The notes under the pieces are model-generated. The model was not told the origin of the DNA, searched no databases, and was given only the letters and a program-made list of their open reading frames with translations. The position numbers were made by a program, and so were the translations under genes. Positions 9,675 to 18,698 of a DNA stretch of 64,000 bases are shown piece by piece. Every line of letters begins with the position of its first letter. The first letter of the stretch is position 1. The stretch spans positions 5,098,501-5,162,500 of the forward strand of contig NZ_VCBX02000001.1 in the NCBI RefSeq assembly GCF_005938745.2, read 5' to 3'. The DNA is from Rhodococcus sp. KBS0724 (GTDB lineage: Bacteria; Actinomycetota; Actinomycetes; Mycobacteriales; Mycobacteriaceae).

Positions 9675-11024
9675 TCAGTCTCGGTGGACGGGGCCTTGCC
9701 TCGTGGTGGAGCGGCGACGTCGTTGTTTCGGGTCGATCGCCGACGGTGGGATGAACCAGGGTTTGTGATCATCACCCATCTTGATTTCCCAAATGCCGCG
9801 GAACCCACTGGTGCTGTGCATCAACGTGTGGTGGCTGCGGCATAACAAAGTGAGGTTGTCCATGACCGTCACACCGCCCGTCGACCACGGTTTTATATGG
9901 TGCGCGTCGCACCACGCCGGAACCGCATCGCAGTTCGGGAAGGCACAACCTTTGTCCCGGGCGATCAACGCGATGCGTTGTTCGGCTGTGACGAGACGCT
10001 TGAGCGGTGCCGCATCCAGGGGTGCGCCCTTGCCGTCCATCAACACGGTCGAGAGCATGCAATCACAGGCGAGCATCCGGGTTTTACTCACACTCAGCGG
10101 CCCCATCCACGGCATGTACCCGACATCAAGATCCTCGAACGCAGACTCATCGTTCAGATCTGCTGCGTCATCGTTGTCTGCTCGTGTTGTGGCGCATTCC
10201 CGATGCTCCGCAAGGTCTTTCGCGGTGATATGTACATTCACATGCGGACGCTGACCACCATCCACCCCGGTGACAGCATTGTCCAAATATCGTCGAATCA
10301 ACTCCGTGAACGCATCGGCGGTGCGTTTGGCTGCCGACCGCTGATCCGGAGTCCCGTCCGCCGCCGGTTTCGGCATCGACAACCCCGACAGCGCCGACAA
10401 CAACATCTCACCGGTCAACGCATCGAAATCACCCTTGATGACCACCCGACCATTCAATGTCGGCGCGATGCGCAACACATTCAGATCATTATCCTCACCG
10501 GGCGGCGGCTCCTCGGATTCGAAAATTCGCTCCAGAACCGCAATCGCATACCGCACCTTCACAGTCGTAGCCTCAACCCCGGATGCGGCGGCCAGCAGTG
10601 TTTTCATACTTGGCATTAACGCGATGTCCGGCATCCCCTTTGGCGGGGACTCGCAGAACGCGGCGATCAACGCCGCATGATCGAGCGAGAGGTCACCGGC
10701 TTCGAATTGCGCAGCAATATCCGGGAACACCCGCAGTGCGGCACCGAGAGCAGCGATCTTGTTACCGGCCGCATTCTGCAGCATCGTATTGGCCGCCAAC
10801 CACCGGCCCACACCGCGGTAACACAGCACTTGTTCGTCGGGATTGAGTGCTAGCTCGTCCACAGCGGCCACCCGAATCGCTTCCAACCGAAGAATTTCCG
10901 CCGACACCGACACCGCAACATCACGAATCTCGGCCGGACGTAACCGCCACAACCTGGCGCGCACACCCACAGCCGAACCGGCTACAACATCCCCCACCGC
11001 AATTGAATCGCTAACAATGGTCAT
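9675..11024 (-). CDS. 13E12/DUF222 family HNH endonuclease-like protein
   Basis: 449 residues. The long helical N-terminal part is DUF222-like (a 13E12 repeat family), and the C-terminus has an HNH nuclease core: CAFPNC, CDAHHIKPW, NLTLLCRSHHTLMH. Such genes occur in many copies in actinobacterial genomes, behave like selfish or phage-defence elements, and have no settled function. ATG 11024 is preferred over TTG 11027 because of GGGGAGG 6 nt upstream. All HNH residues are present, so the copy looks intact. Confidence 0.85.
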   Translation of the reverse strand: MTIVSDSIAVGDVVAGSAVGVRARLWRLRPAEIRDVAVSVSAEILRLEAIRVAAVDELALNPDEQVLCYRGVGRWLAANTMLQNAAGNKIAALGAALRVFPDIAAQFEAGDLSLDHAALIAAFCESPPKGMPDIALMPSMKTLLAAASGVEATTVKVRYAIAVLERIFESEEPPPGEDNDLNVLRIAPTLNGRVVIKGDFDALTGEMLLSALSGLSMPKPAADGTPDQRSAAKRTADAFTELIRRYLDNAVTGVDGGQRPHVNVHITAKDLAEHRECATTRADNDDAADLNDESAFEDLDVGYMPWMGPLSVSKTRMLACDCMLSTVLMDGKGAPLDAAPLKRLVTAEQRIALIARDKGCAFPNCDAVPAWCDAHHIKPWSTGGVTVMDNLTLLCRSHHTLMHSTSGFRGIWEIKMGDDHKPWFIPPSAIDPKQRRRRSTTRQGPVHRD

Positions 11025-11151
11025 CAAGGCCTCCCCACCCGTGACCTAATTATACTCGAACATCCATTCGATTCAAGAGACATATCGGGCAGGTTTCGAC
11101 AAATAGTCACTCGAGAGCCATTGATGCACAGCAAGATTCGATGATGCCAGA

Positions 11152-11649
11152 TTATCTACGGGTCCGACCGCCGTTCACGGACACCCGCAACTCTCCCAGC
11201 GGCACGACGTCGCCGGATTGGTTGCGCACCTCGACCGTCACCGGCTCACCAGTACTGTCGTCGGCAACGTTGAGCGGCCCACCCCGGCCCTCGTGCAGGT
11301 ACTTGTCACCCCATTGCATGAGCGCCAACACCGCCGGCAGCAAATCCCGCCCCATCTCGGTGAGCACGTACTCATGCCTGGTGCGTTTCCCCGGCTCCTT
11401 GTACGGCCGACGCTCGAAAATGCCGGCGGCAGTGAGATCCTTCAGGCGCGCCGACGCCACCGCTTCGGTAATGCCGACCCGCGACGCAAAATCGTCGAAA
11501 CGGGTCGTGCCGTAATAAGCCTCACGCAGAATCAGCATCGCCGACCTGGTGCCGACCACTTCCATTGCGCGCCCGATCGAGCAATGCGTGGCCTGCCACG
11601 CGTCCCGATCAGCCAAAACTCCGGTCAGTCGCACTGCCTCCATGCCCAT
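11152..11649 (-). CDS. HxlR family transcriptional regulator
   Basis: About 165 residues. The winged helix spans roughly residues 20-110, with CSIGRAMEVVGTRSAMLILREA and the HxlR-typical FDDFASRVGITEAVASARLKDL; a C-terminal ~50-residue extension follows. Three in-frame ATGs exist (11655, 11649, 11643); 11649 has GGGAG 7 nt upstream. The gene is divergent from an MFS efflux pump across a 43-bp gap carrying symmetric half-sites, so autoregulation and control of the pump operon are likely. Confidence 0.85.
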   Translation of the reverse strand: MGMEAVRLTGVLADRDAWQATHCSIGRAMEVVGTRSAMLILREAYYGTTRFDDFASRVGITEAVASARLKDLTAAGIFERRPYKEPGKRTRHEYVLTEMGRDLLPAVLALMQWGDKYLHEGRGGPLNVADDSTGEPVTVEVRNQSGDVVPLGELRVSVNGGRTRR

Positions 11650-11658
11650 CACCATACT

Positions 11659-11704
11659 CCCTGACTTGCCATTGCCATAGTCAGGGTTTAAGTTGCTGAC
11701 TATG
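11659..11704. promoter_or_regulatory. Probable HxlR operator with three TGACT half-sites
   Basis: Three TGACT/AGTCA half-sites occur at 11662-11666, 11679-11683 and 11697-11701, about 17-18 bp apart and alternating in direction. They make two overlapping palindromes: CCCTGACT (11659-11666) with AGTCAGGG (11679-11686), and CATAGTCA (11676-11683) with TGACTATG (11697-11704). The array spans the gap between the divergent starts and covers the pump's start codon. Confidence 0.65.
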
Positions 11705-13117
11705 GAACTCAATAGCCAGCCTACGAGGACAGGCCCACTGCTCGCGATACTGTCGGGCGCGCCGTTTGTCGCCAGCTTGGACCTGTTCGTGGTCAATGTG
11801 GCATTCGGCGACATCGCGAAGAGCTACCCCGGACACTCGCTCGGAGAGTTCAGTTGGATCCTCAACGGCTACGCGATCGTGTACGCAGCACTACTGATCC
11901 CCCTCGGTCGATGGGCGGACCGCATCGGTCACAAACGTGCTTTCCTGGCCGGTCTCGCACTGTTCACCCTCGCGAGCGCAGCGTGCGCGTTCAGCCCTTC
12001 ACTGTGGATGCTGGTGGCCTTCCGCATTCTGCAGGCAGTTGGCGCTGCAGCACTGACTCCCGCGAGTCTCGGACTCCTGATCAACGCACTCCCCGCATCG
12101 AAACGTCAATCCGGCGTTCGTATCTGGGCTGCGGCAGGCGCTGCGGCGGCGGCATTCGGTCCCGTTGTCGGCGGCGTCCTCGTCGAAGCCTCCTGGCGAT
12201 GGGTTTTCCTGATCAACATCCCCATCGGAATCGTCTTGCTGTACTTCGCGGTTCGACTGGTCCCTGACAAGGCCGACAAGGATACCGAAGCGGGAATCGA
12301 CATCGCCGGTGCGGCTTTACTGACAGTCGGAATCGGCGCGCTCGCACTAGCTCTCGTTCAAGGACCGGATTGGGGCTGGACCGACGCACTCGTCTTGATC
12401 TCGTTCGCCGTTGCAGCGGCAACCCTTCTCGCTTTCTGGTGGAGCAACTCTCGTCATCGAACACCGTTGATAGCTCCGGACCTTCTGAAAGTCCGGTCGT
12501 TTGCCTGGTCCAACGTCACGGCCATTCTCTTCAGTGCGACATTCGCAGCCGGACTACTCTCGAACATCTTGTGGCTCCAGGAAGTCTGGGGATACTCGGC
12601 ACTGCGAACAGGTCTTGCCGTCGCGCCTGGCCCGTTGATGGTCCCGTTGTTCGCCATCGCCGGAGGATCTCTGACCCGCAAGTACTCGGCCGGACGCGTC
12701 GCCGCACTCGGGAGCGTTCTGTGGGCCGTCGGAACACTCCTGGTGCTTGTATCGGTCGGGACGACACCCCACTACGCGACCGAACTCCTGCCCGGCTGGA
12801 TCGTCGCCGGAATCGGTGTCGGCCTTGCCTTGCCGACAATCCTGTCGCAGGCAACTGCCGATCTGGCACCTGCCCGCTCCGCCACCGGAAGCGCCATCGT
12901 CAGCATGAGTCGACAGATCGGAACCGTTCTCGGCGTGAGCATTCTGGTCGCGATTCTCGGCTCCGCCGTCGACCCCGACACCTTCCGTCAGGCCTGGTGG
13001 GTGATCTTCGCTGTCGCACTCGCCTCCGCCCTGGCATCGCTGGGAATGACCCCAGCGACTTCACCCACCCCGGTTGTTCCCGCTGAATCCGCCATCCCTG
13101 AAAGGAATTTGTCATGA
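11693..13117 (+). CDS. MFS drug efflux transporter, DHA2 (EmrB/QacA) type
   Basis: 474 residues with about 14 hydrophobic segments. The family motif A-like loop GRWADRIGHKRAFLAGLALF lies between segments 2 and 3, and motif C-like glycine/proline-rich sequence (AAFGPVVGGVL) in segment 5 marks it as a drug:H+ antiporter. The TTG at 11693 has AGGG 6 nt upstream, while the ATG at 11702 has none, so TTG is preferred. It is transcribed divergently from the HxlR regulator and its stop overlaps the thiolase start (ATGA), so export and an acyl-CoA step are co-expressed. Confidence 0.9.
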   Translation: MLTMELNSQPTRTGPLLAILSGAPFVASLDLFVVNVAFGDIAKSYPGHSLGEFSWILNGYAIVYAALLIPLGRWADRIGHKRAFLAGLALFTLASAACAFSPSLWMLVAFRILQAVGAAALTPASLGLLINALPASKRQSGVRIWAAAGAAAAAFGPVVGGVLVEASWRWVFLINIPIGIVLLYFAVRLVPDKADKDTEAGIDIAGAALLTVGIGALALALVQGPDWGWTDALVLISFAVAAATLLAFWWSNSRHRTPLIAPDLLKVRSFAWSNVTAILFSATFAAGLLSNILWLQEVWGYSALRTGLAVAPGPLMVPLFAIAGGSLTRKYSAGRVAALGSVLWAVGTLLVLVSVGTTPHYATELLPGWIVAGIGVGLALPTILSQATADLAPARSATGSAIVSMSRQIGTVLGVSILVAILGSAVDPDTFRQAWWVIFAVALASALASLGMTPATSPTPVVPAESAIPERNLS

Positions 13118-14283
13118 GAGACGCAGTTATCGTCGAAGCCGTTCGAACACCGATCGGCAAGGGAAAGGCGAACGGCGCACTGCACGGCATCAATGCCGTC
13201 GACCTCCTCGCCCACAGCCTCAAAGCTGTCGTCGAACGCAGTGGAATCGACCCCGCGCTGATCGACGACGTCATCGGCGGGGCTGTCAGCCAAGTCGGTG
13301 AACAGAGCCAGAATGTGACCCGCACAGCGCTACTCGCCGCCGGCTACCCCGAGTCCGTCCCCGGGACGACCGTCGACCGGCAATGCGGCAGCAGCCAGCA
13401 AGCGGTGCACTTTGCCGCTCAAGGCGTGATCGCCGGGGCTTACGACATCGTCGTCGCCGCCGGAGTCGAATCGATGAGCCGAATTCCGATGGGTTCGAGC
13501 AGCATCGGCCGAGAATCACTGGGTGTCGGTTTCGAAGAGCGCTATCCGGACGGTCTGGTACCGCAGGGCATCAGCGCCGAATTGATCGCCGCCAAATGGG
13601 GTCTCGGTCGCACACGACTCGACGAGTTCTCGGCGTCGAGTCATCGGAAGGCCGCATTGGCGACCGAAAGTGGGTATTTCACCAAAGAACTCGCCACTCT
13701 CCCCCAACTGTCGGTCGACGAGGCGATCCGCCCAGGTACGACGGTCGAAACACTTGCCGGGCTACCGGCCGCTTTCGAATCCGAGTACTACGCACAGCGA
13801 TTCCCACAGATCAACTGGTCCGTCACTGCCGGTAGCAGCAGTCCCCTCTCGGACGGTAGCTCGGCCGTGATGATCACGACCAGCGAGATCGCCGCGAAAC
13901 TCGGTCTCACCCCGAAGGCGAGGCTGCACAGCTTTGCCGTCGCCGGCGACGATCCGCTCTACATGCTCACCGCCGTCATCCCGGCCACCCGGAAGGTCCT
14001 GGCCCGAGCCGGTTTGAGTGTCTCCGACATCGATCTGTTCGAGGTCAACGAGGCCTTCGCCCCTGTCGTCCTTTCGTGGGCGGCGGACACCGGCGTCGAC
14101 CTGTCCAAGGTGAACGTCCACGGCGGGGCCATCGCACTCGGTCACCCACTGGGCGGCAGTGGAACCCGAATCATGACCACTCTGGTGAACGCGATGGAGC
14201 AGCGCGGCGCCCGATTCGGGCTCCAGACCATGTGTGAGGCGGGCGGACTGGCCAACGCGACCATCCTGGAACGACTGGCCTGA
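13114..14283 (+). CDS. Thiolase (acetyl-CoA C-acyltransferase)
   Basis: 389 residues, normal for the family. The nucleophilic cysteine is C91 in VDRQCGSS, the histidine loop is GGAIALGHPLGGSG near residue 345, and the C-terminal cysteine is in MCEAGG near residue 375. The last motif is CEAGG rather than CxGGG, as in several actinobacterial thiolases for larger substrates. It is translationally coupled to the efflux pump, an unusual partnership; a role in degrading the same exported or toxic acid is possible. Confidence 0.9.
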   Translation: MRDAVIVEAVRTPIGKGKANGALHGINAVDLLAHSLKAVVERSGIDPALIDDVIGGAVSQVGEQSQNVTRTALLAAGYPESVPGTTVDRQCGSSQQAVHFAAQGVIAGAYDIVVAAGVESMSRIPMGSSSIGRESLGVGFEERYPDGLVPQGISAELIAAKWGLGRTRLDEFSASSHRKAALATESGYFTKELATLPQLSVDEAIRPGTTVETLAGLPAAFESEYYAQRFPQINWSVTAGSSSPLSDGSSAVMITTSEIAAKLGLTPKARLHSFAVAGDDPLYMLTAVIPATRKVLARAGLSVSDIDLFEVNEAFAPVVLSWAADTGVDLSKVNVHGGAIALGHPLGGSGTRIMTTLVNAMEQRGARFGLQTMCEAGGLANATILERLA

Positions 14284-14439
14284 GCAACCCTCGAGGCGGC
14301 GGGGCATAGTCTGCTCCGCCGCCGATCGGCGAAGCCGCGATCCGACTGGAGCGGCCACTGCGTCGAGCGCAATCCTTATGCTCACCGCAGTTTGTCGACC
14401 CAGTCACATCGGACGGCATCCGGACGGCATAATGGAGCC

Positions 14440-15033
14440 GTGAGTTCATCGCCGGAATCCGCGTCCGAGCAATCTTCGACGGCAGGTGCCAGTGTCCGGG
14501 ATGCCGTCGCCACCAACCTGAGACGCGCCCGGATGGCGCGCGGCTACAGTCTGCGTGATCTTGCGGAGCTGACCGGCATCAGCAAGGCACTGTTGTCACA
14601 GATGGAACGCCGAGTTGCCAATCCGACTGTCGAGATTCTCGTACGCGCCGGCGCTGCAGTCGACCTGTCGTTTGCCGAGCTGACGAGGGCGGCACTGTTG
14701 GCACCGGAAGTCATCCGCGCGCAGGACGGTCCTTCGATGGTGTCCGGAGATGTCACCATCAGGACGTTGTTCGGCACCTCGGATCGACGCCGATTCGAGA
14801 TGTCCGAAGGTATTGTGCCCGAGCACACTTCGAGCTCCAAGTCGTCGCACGGGCTGGGTTCGATCGAGTACACGTATGTGGTTTCGGGACACTTGCGTGT
14901 TGCATCGCAGGATTGGTCGTACGAACTCGGACCAGGAGACTCGGTCAGATTCTCCTGCGAACACGAGCATTCGTACAGTACCGATCACCGCAGTGCGCGC
15001 ATCCTCACGCTCATCTCGTTCAGCGACGACTGA
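14440..15033 (+). CDS. XRE-family regulator with C-terminal cupin domain
   Basis: About 197 residues. A helix-turn-helix at ~25-80 (LRDLAELTGISKALLSQMERRVANPT) is followed by a cupin barrel at ~120-195 (EYTYVVSGHLRV, GPGDSVRF). This layout senses small molecules and often controls amino-acid, amine or peptide use. The GTG at 14440 is my choice; its ribosome site is poor, and a TTG at 14392 is possible. It is convergent with the peptide-uptake operon, a plausible regulatory target. Confidence 0.8.
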   Translation: MSSSPESASEQSSTAGASVRDAVATNLRRARMARGYSLRDLAELTGISKALLSQMERRVANPTVEILVRAGAAVDLSFAELTRAALLAPEVIRAQDGPSMVSGDVTIRTLFGTSDRRRFEMSEGIVPEHTSSSKSSHGLGSIEYTYVVSGHLRVASQDWSYELGPGDSVRFSCEHEHSYSTDHRSARILTLISFSDD

Positions 15034-15058
15034 ACAGACGACTGATCACCAGCTCTCG

Positions 15059-16885
15059 TCAGTTCTCCTTCAACCAGCTCGCATTGCTTCGTGGAACGCT
15101 CGCGAGCAGTGCCCGGGTGTAGGTGTGTTGCGGTTGATCCAGCACGCGCCCCGTCGGACCGTCTTCCACGCATTCTCCGTTGCGGAGGACGTAGACGTGA
15201 TCGGTGACCTGCCGGACCACCGCGAGATCGTGAGTGATGAACAGCAGAGCCATTGACATCTCGCGTCGTAGTTCGGCGAGTAGGTCGATGATCTGAGCCT
15301 GCACCGACACGTCGAGCGCCGATACGGATTCGTCGCACACCAGGATCGAGGGGCGGCGCGAGACCGCGCGGGCGAATGCCACCCGCTGTAATTGTCCGCC
15401 GGACAACGCAGACGGACGCTTGATGCTCACCGAGTCCGGTAGTCCCACAAGATCGAGCAGCTCACGGACGTCGCCTGACGAACTCGAACGCCCCGCAGCC
15501 TGCAGAGCTTCGGCAAGCGTCGCCTTGACGGTCCTGGCGGGATTGAGGGTGCTGAAAGGATCCTGGAATACCATCTGGATGCCGGATCGCACGGTCGCCA
15601 GATCCCGGCGGGAAAGTCCGCGGTAACTCGAGCAATCGATGCCCTCGACGACGATACTGCCGGTGTCGGGGGTTTCGAGCCCGACCAGGCATCTGGCCAG
15701 GGTCGTCTTACCCGATCCGGATTCTCCGACGACACCCACCGCCTCGCCGGCGCGGATCTCGAGGTCCACTGATTTCAACGCGAGCTGCGCCGTCGAGGAG
15801 AACCGCTTCGACAGGCCGACTACCGAAACCAGCGGGGCGGCATCGGTACGGGTGGTCACGTCGAATCCCGCCACGGGCGCGTTGGTCGCTGCGATGTCGT
15901 CGGCGATCTCGTCGATACGAATGCACGATGAACTGTGCTGGCCGGCTTCTGGTTTCAAGGTAGGCCGGTGGGCGACGCAGTTCAGTTGCGCCCAACGACA
16001 ACGTTCCGCAAACGCACAGCGGCCCACAACATCGACGTGTGCCGGCACCCGCCCCGGAACCGAGGGGAGAGTGGCGACGCGGTGTTCCACCGGTGGTTCT
16101 GCGAGCAGCAACGCACGGGTATACGGATGGCGTTGGCGATCGAGAACGGTACTGGACACACCGCGTTCGAGCATCTGACCGGCATAGAGCACGAGTACCT
16201 CGTCACTCATGCTGAATCCGACGCGGAGGTCGTGCGTGATCAGGACGAAGCTCATGCCGCGTTGCGCCTGAATCGTTTTGACGAGAGTGAGCACTTCGCG
16301 TTGAGTCGTGACGTCGAGTGCGGTGGTGGGTTCGTCGGCCACCAGGATCTCCGGATCAGCGGCCAGCGCAGCAGCGATACCGACTCGCTGACGCATCCCA
16401 CCGGAAAGTTCGTGCGGGTAACGATCAGCGATCTCGGGTGCGAGACCGACCTCGGCCAGTCGGCGGACAACTTCCTCCCCGTCGGCCTGCCGTCCCCGGC
16501 TGCGGGGAAATCCGTCGGAGATCTGTCGCCCGACGCGCCTCGTGGGATTCAGCAGAGTAAACGGGTCCTGCATGATGAGCGACACCGTCTGACCACGTAC
16601 GTCCGCAAAGTCGCTTGGTCCCTCCATCGTTCGTCCGGCAATCCGAATGCCTCCGGTTGCACTCAACCCAGCCGGAAGCAGCCCGAGTACCGCCCGAACC
16701 GTCAAGGATTTTCCCGAGCCGGACTCCCCCACGATCGCCAGTGAGCGCCCACGCGGCACCTCGAAAGAAACCTCGGACAACAACGGCGTCCCGGTGGCCG
16801 TCGTGACACACAGATTGTCCACCACGAGCGCCGGTTCACCGCCGAACCTGTCCGCGGTTTCCACCAGCGCTGTCACCTCGGTCAT
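15059..16885 (-). CDS. Oligopeptide ABC transporter ATPase, DppD-DppF fused
   Basis: 608 residues holding two complete ATPase domains that are usually separate proteins. The first has GESGSGKS near residue 50, LSGGMRQRVGIAAALA and LVADEPTTALD. A DppD-type C-terminal Cys segment (CAFAERC) follows. The second has GESGSGKT, LSGGQLQRVAFARAV and LVCDESVSALD. It energises the DppB/DppC pore encoded just upstream. The ATG overlaps the dppC-like stop as ATGA. It is the last gene of a five-gene operon with overlaps at every junction. Confidence 0.93.
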   Translation of the reverse strand: MTEVTALVETADRFGGEPALVVDNLCVTTATGTPLLSEVSFEVPRGRSLAIVGESGSGKSLTVRAVLGLLPAGLSATGGIRIAGRTMEGPSDFADVRGQTVSLIMQDPFTLLNPTRRVGRQISDGFPRSRGRQADGEEVVRRLAEVGLAPEIADRYPHELSGGMRQRVGIAAALAADPEILVADEPTTALDVTTQREVLTLVKTIQAQRGMSFVLITHDLRVGFSMSDEVLVLYAGQMLERGVSSTVLDRQRHPYTRALLLAEPPVEHRVATLPSVPGRVPAHVDVVGRCAFAERCRWAQLNCVAHRPTLKPEAGQHSSSCIRIDEIADDIAATNAPVAGFDVTTRTDAAPLVSVVGLSKRFSSTAQLALKSVDLEIRAGEAVGVVGESGSGKTTLARCLVGLETPDTGSIVVEGIDCSSYRGLSRRDLATVRSGIQMVFQDPFSTLNPARTVKATLAEALQAAGRSSSSGDVRELLDLVGLPDSVSIKRPSALSGGQLQRVAFARAVSRRPSILVCDESVSALDVSVQAQIIDLLAELRREMSMALLFITHDLAVVRQVTDHVYVLRNGECVEDGPTGRVLDQPQHTYTRALLASVPRSNASWLKEN

Positions 16886-17742
16886 CGCTTGCTCCCTACG
16901 CTGGATCGAGCGGCAAGCCAGTCGCCGAGGATGTTCACCGACGCTGCGGTGATGATGATCGCGAGTCCGGGCGCGATTGCGGCCCACGGGTTGTCGAAAA
17001 GCAACGTGCGGCTTTCCGCGAGGGTGCGCCCCCAGTCCGGTGACCCCGGCCCGACGCCGAGTCCGAGGAACGACAACGACGCCAGGGCCACGAGAGCAAA
17101 GGCGAAGTTGAGGAAAGCATTGGCCAAGGACAGTGGGGCTACGTTGGGCCACACGTGCCGGCCCAAGATCCTGGTCGAGGACAGGCCAAGGACCCGAGCA
17201 GCTTCGACGTACGGTTTGTGGGCCTGCTCGAGTGCCCCGCTCCTCGCCACCCGCGTGTCACCCGGTGAGAAGAGGACGATGAGAACTCCGATCGCCAAGA
17301 TGTAGCCACCACCCATGACGCCGGACACCACGATGGCGACGAGCAACGCCGGAATCGAGAACATCAGGTCGGTCCAGCGCATCGCCACCGAGTCGAAACG
17401 CCCACCGAAGTAACCGGCCGGTGTTCCGATGAGTACGCCGATCAGCATCGACCCGGCTGCAATGGCCAAGGCTCCGAGAACCGACGTGGTCGCGCCGGCC
17501 AGCAACAGCGAGAAAACATCTCGGCCGAGTTCGTCGGTGCCCAACGGGTGACCGTCGCCGGGCGCAGTGACGCCGAGTAGAACGTCTTGCTGCGTCGCGT
17601 CTTTCAAGAAGATCGGAGCCAGGCAGGCAACAACAAGCACGACGACGACAACAACAAGTGCACCGATGCGAACCCACGGCGCTCTCGACAGCGTCCGCCA
17701 CCCTCGCCGCGCCGGAGCAGTCGTGCCAAGGATGCGGTTCAC
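16882..17742 (-). CDS. Peptide ABC transporter permease, DppC-like
   Basis: 286 residues with an N-terminal transmembrane anchor followed by the BPD_transp_1 core of five or six segments. The EAA loop region reads VEAARVLGLSSTRILGRHVWPNVAPL. It forms the inner-membrane channel with the DppB-like protein. GTG at 17742 overlaps the upstream TGA (GTGA) and the gene's own stop overlaps the ATPase start. Confidence 0.9.
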   Translation of the reverse strand: MNRILGTTAPARRGWRTLSRAPWVRIGALVVVVVVLVVACLAPIFLKDATQQDVLLGVTAPGDGHPLGTDELGRDVFSLLLAGATTSVLGALAIAAGSMLIGVLIGTPAGYFGGRFDSVAMRWTDLMFSIPALLVAIVVSGVMGGGYILAIGVLIVLFSPGDTRVARSGALEQAHKPYVEAARVLGLSSTRILGRHVWPNVAPLSLANAFLNFAFALVALASLSFLGLGVGPGSPDWGRTLAESRTLLFDNPWAAIAPGLAIIITAASVNILGDWLAARSSVGSKR

Positions 17743-18698
17743 GAGGCGGTCCCCAATTTCACGCGAGGGTCGGCAAAGGCGTATGCGATGTCCACGGCTG
17801 TATTGGTGATCGCAATGAGCACCGCCATGAGTAGAACAATCGCCTGGACGACCGGAATGTCCTTGAAACTCACCGAGTCGACGAGAAGCGTCCCGAGACC
17901 GGGCACCGCAAAGGTGACCTCGACCAACACCGTTCCTACGATCGTCGAGGTGACGACAAGCCCCACCGCAGTGAGTACGGGCATCAGGGAATTACGCAGC
18001 GCGTAACGGCGAGTGGCCTGCGTCGACAAACCTCTGGCCCTGGCGAAGGTCACGTAATCCTGGTCGAGCTGAGCAATGAGTGCAGTGCGGGTGAAGCGGG
18101 CAATCAGTCCGGCGCCCCCGATAGCCAACGTGATCGCCGGGAGCACCAGATGCCACAGACCGTCGGCCCAGCCGGATCCGATTCCGTAGGACGGGAACCA
18201 CGGCAGCTGTACCGAGAAGAGCAACAGCAACACGAGGCCGAGCGCAAACGGTGGAGCACTGATCCCGGCCACGGCGACCACGGCGATCGAACTGTCAAGC
18301 GCACGACCCTTTTTGAGCGCGGCCGCGACTCCAGACGGCACTCCGATCAGTACCGCGAGAACAACGGACATCACCACCAGCACGCCTGTCCGCCCCAACC
18401 GCGATCCGATCATGTCGCTGGTCGATTCACCGGTTCGGATGGAAACACCGAAGTCCCCGCGCAGAGCGCCGCCCAACCACCTCAGGTATTGGGACACAAG
18501 CGAATCGTCGAGATGGTACTGCGCACGAACCGCGGCCAACGACTCCGCGGTCACCGGCTTGGTACCCAGCAAAGTGCGTTCGACCGAACCCGGTGCGAGG
18601 TAAAGCAATCCGAATACCCCGATCGACAACACCAACAACACGACCAGGGTGCCGGCTACTCGGGTAGCGAGAAACCGAGACCAGCCGTGTTTTCTCAC
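17739..18698 (-). CDS. Peptide ABC transporter permease, DppB-like
   Basis: 319 residues. The first segment (FLATRVAGTLVVLLVLSIGVFGLLYLAPG) and a periplasmic loop with RAQYHLDDSLVSQYLRWLGG are typical of DppB/OppB. The EAA motif is DYVTFARARGLSTQATRRYA. The open frame extends far upstream into the peptidase gene, but GTG 18698 gives the family N-terminus and a GTGA overlap with the peptidase stop. Confidence 0.9.
   Translation of the reverse strand: MRKHGWSRFLATRVAGTLVVLLVLSIGVFGLLYLAPGSVERTLLGTKPVTAESLAAVRAQYHLDDSLVSQYLRWLGGALRGDFGVSIRTGESTSDMIGSRLGRTGVLVVMSVVLAVLIGVPSGVAAALKKGRALDSSIAVVAVAGISAPPFALGLVLLLLFSVQLPWFPSYGIGSGWADGLWHLVLPAITLAIGGAGLIARFTRTALIAQLDQDYVTFARARGLSTQATRRYALRNSLMPVLTAVGLVVTSTIVGTVLVEVTFAVPGLGTLLVDSVSFKDIPVVQAIVLLMAVLIAITNTAVDIAYAFADPRVKLGTAS

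Noticed and set aside
9675..11024. HNH/13E12 gene as part of an insertion sequence or prophage
   Set aside because: No transposase, integrase, terminal inverted repeats or target duplication is visible around it; the neighbours are ordinary chromosomal genes.
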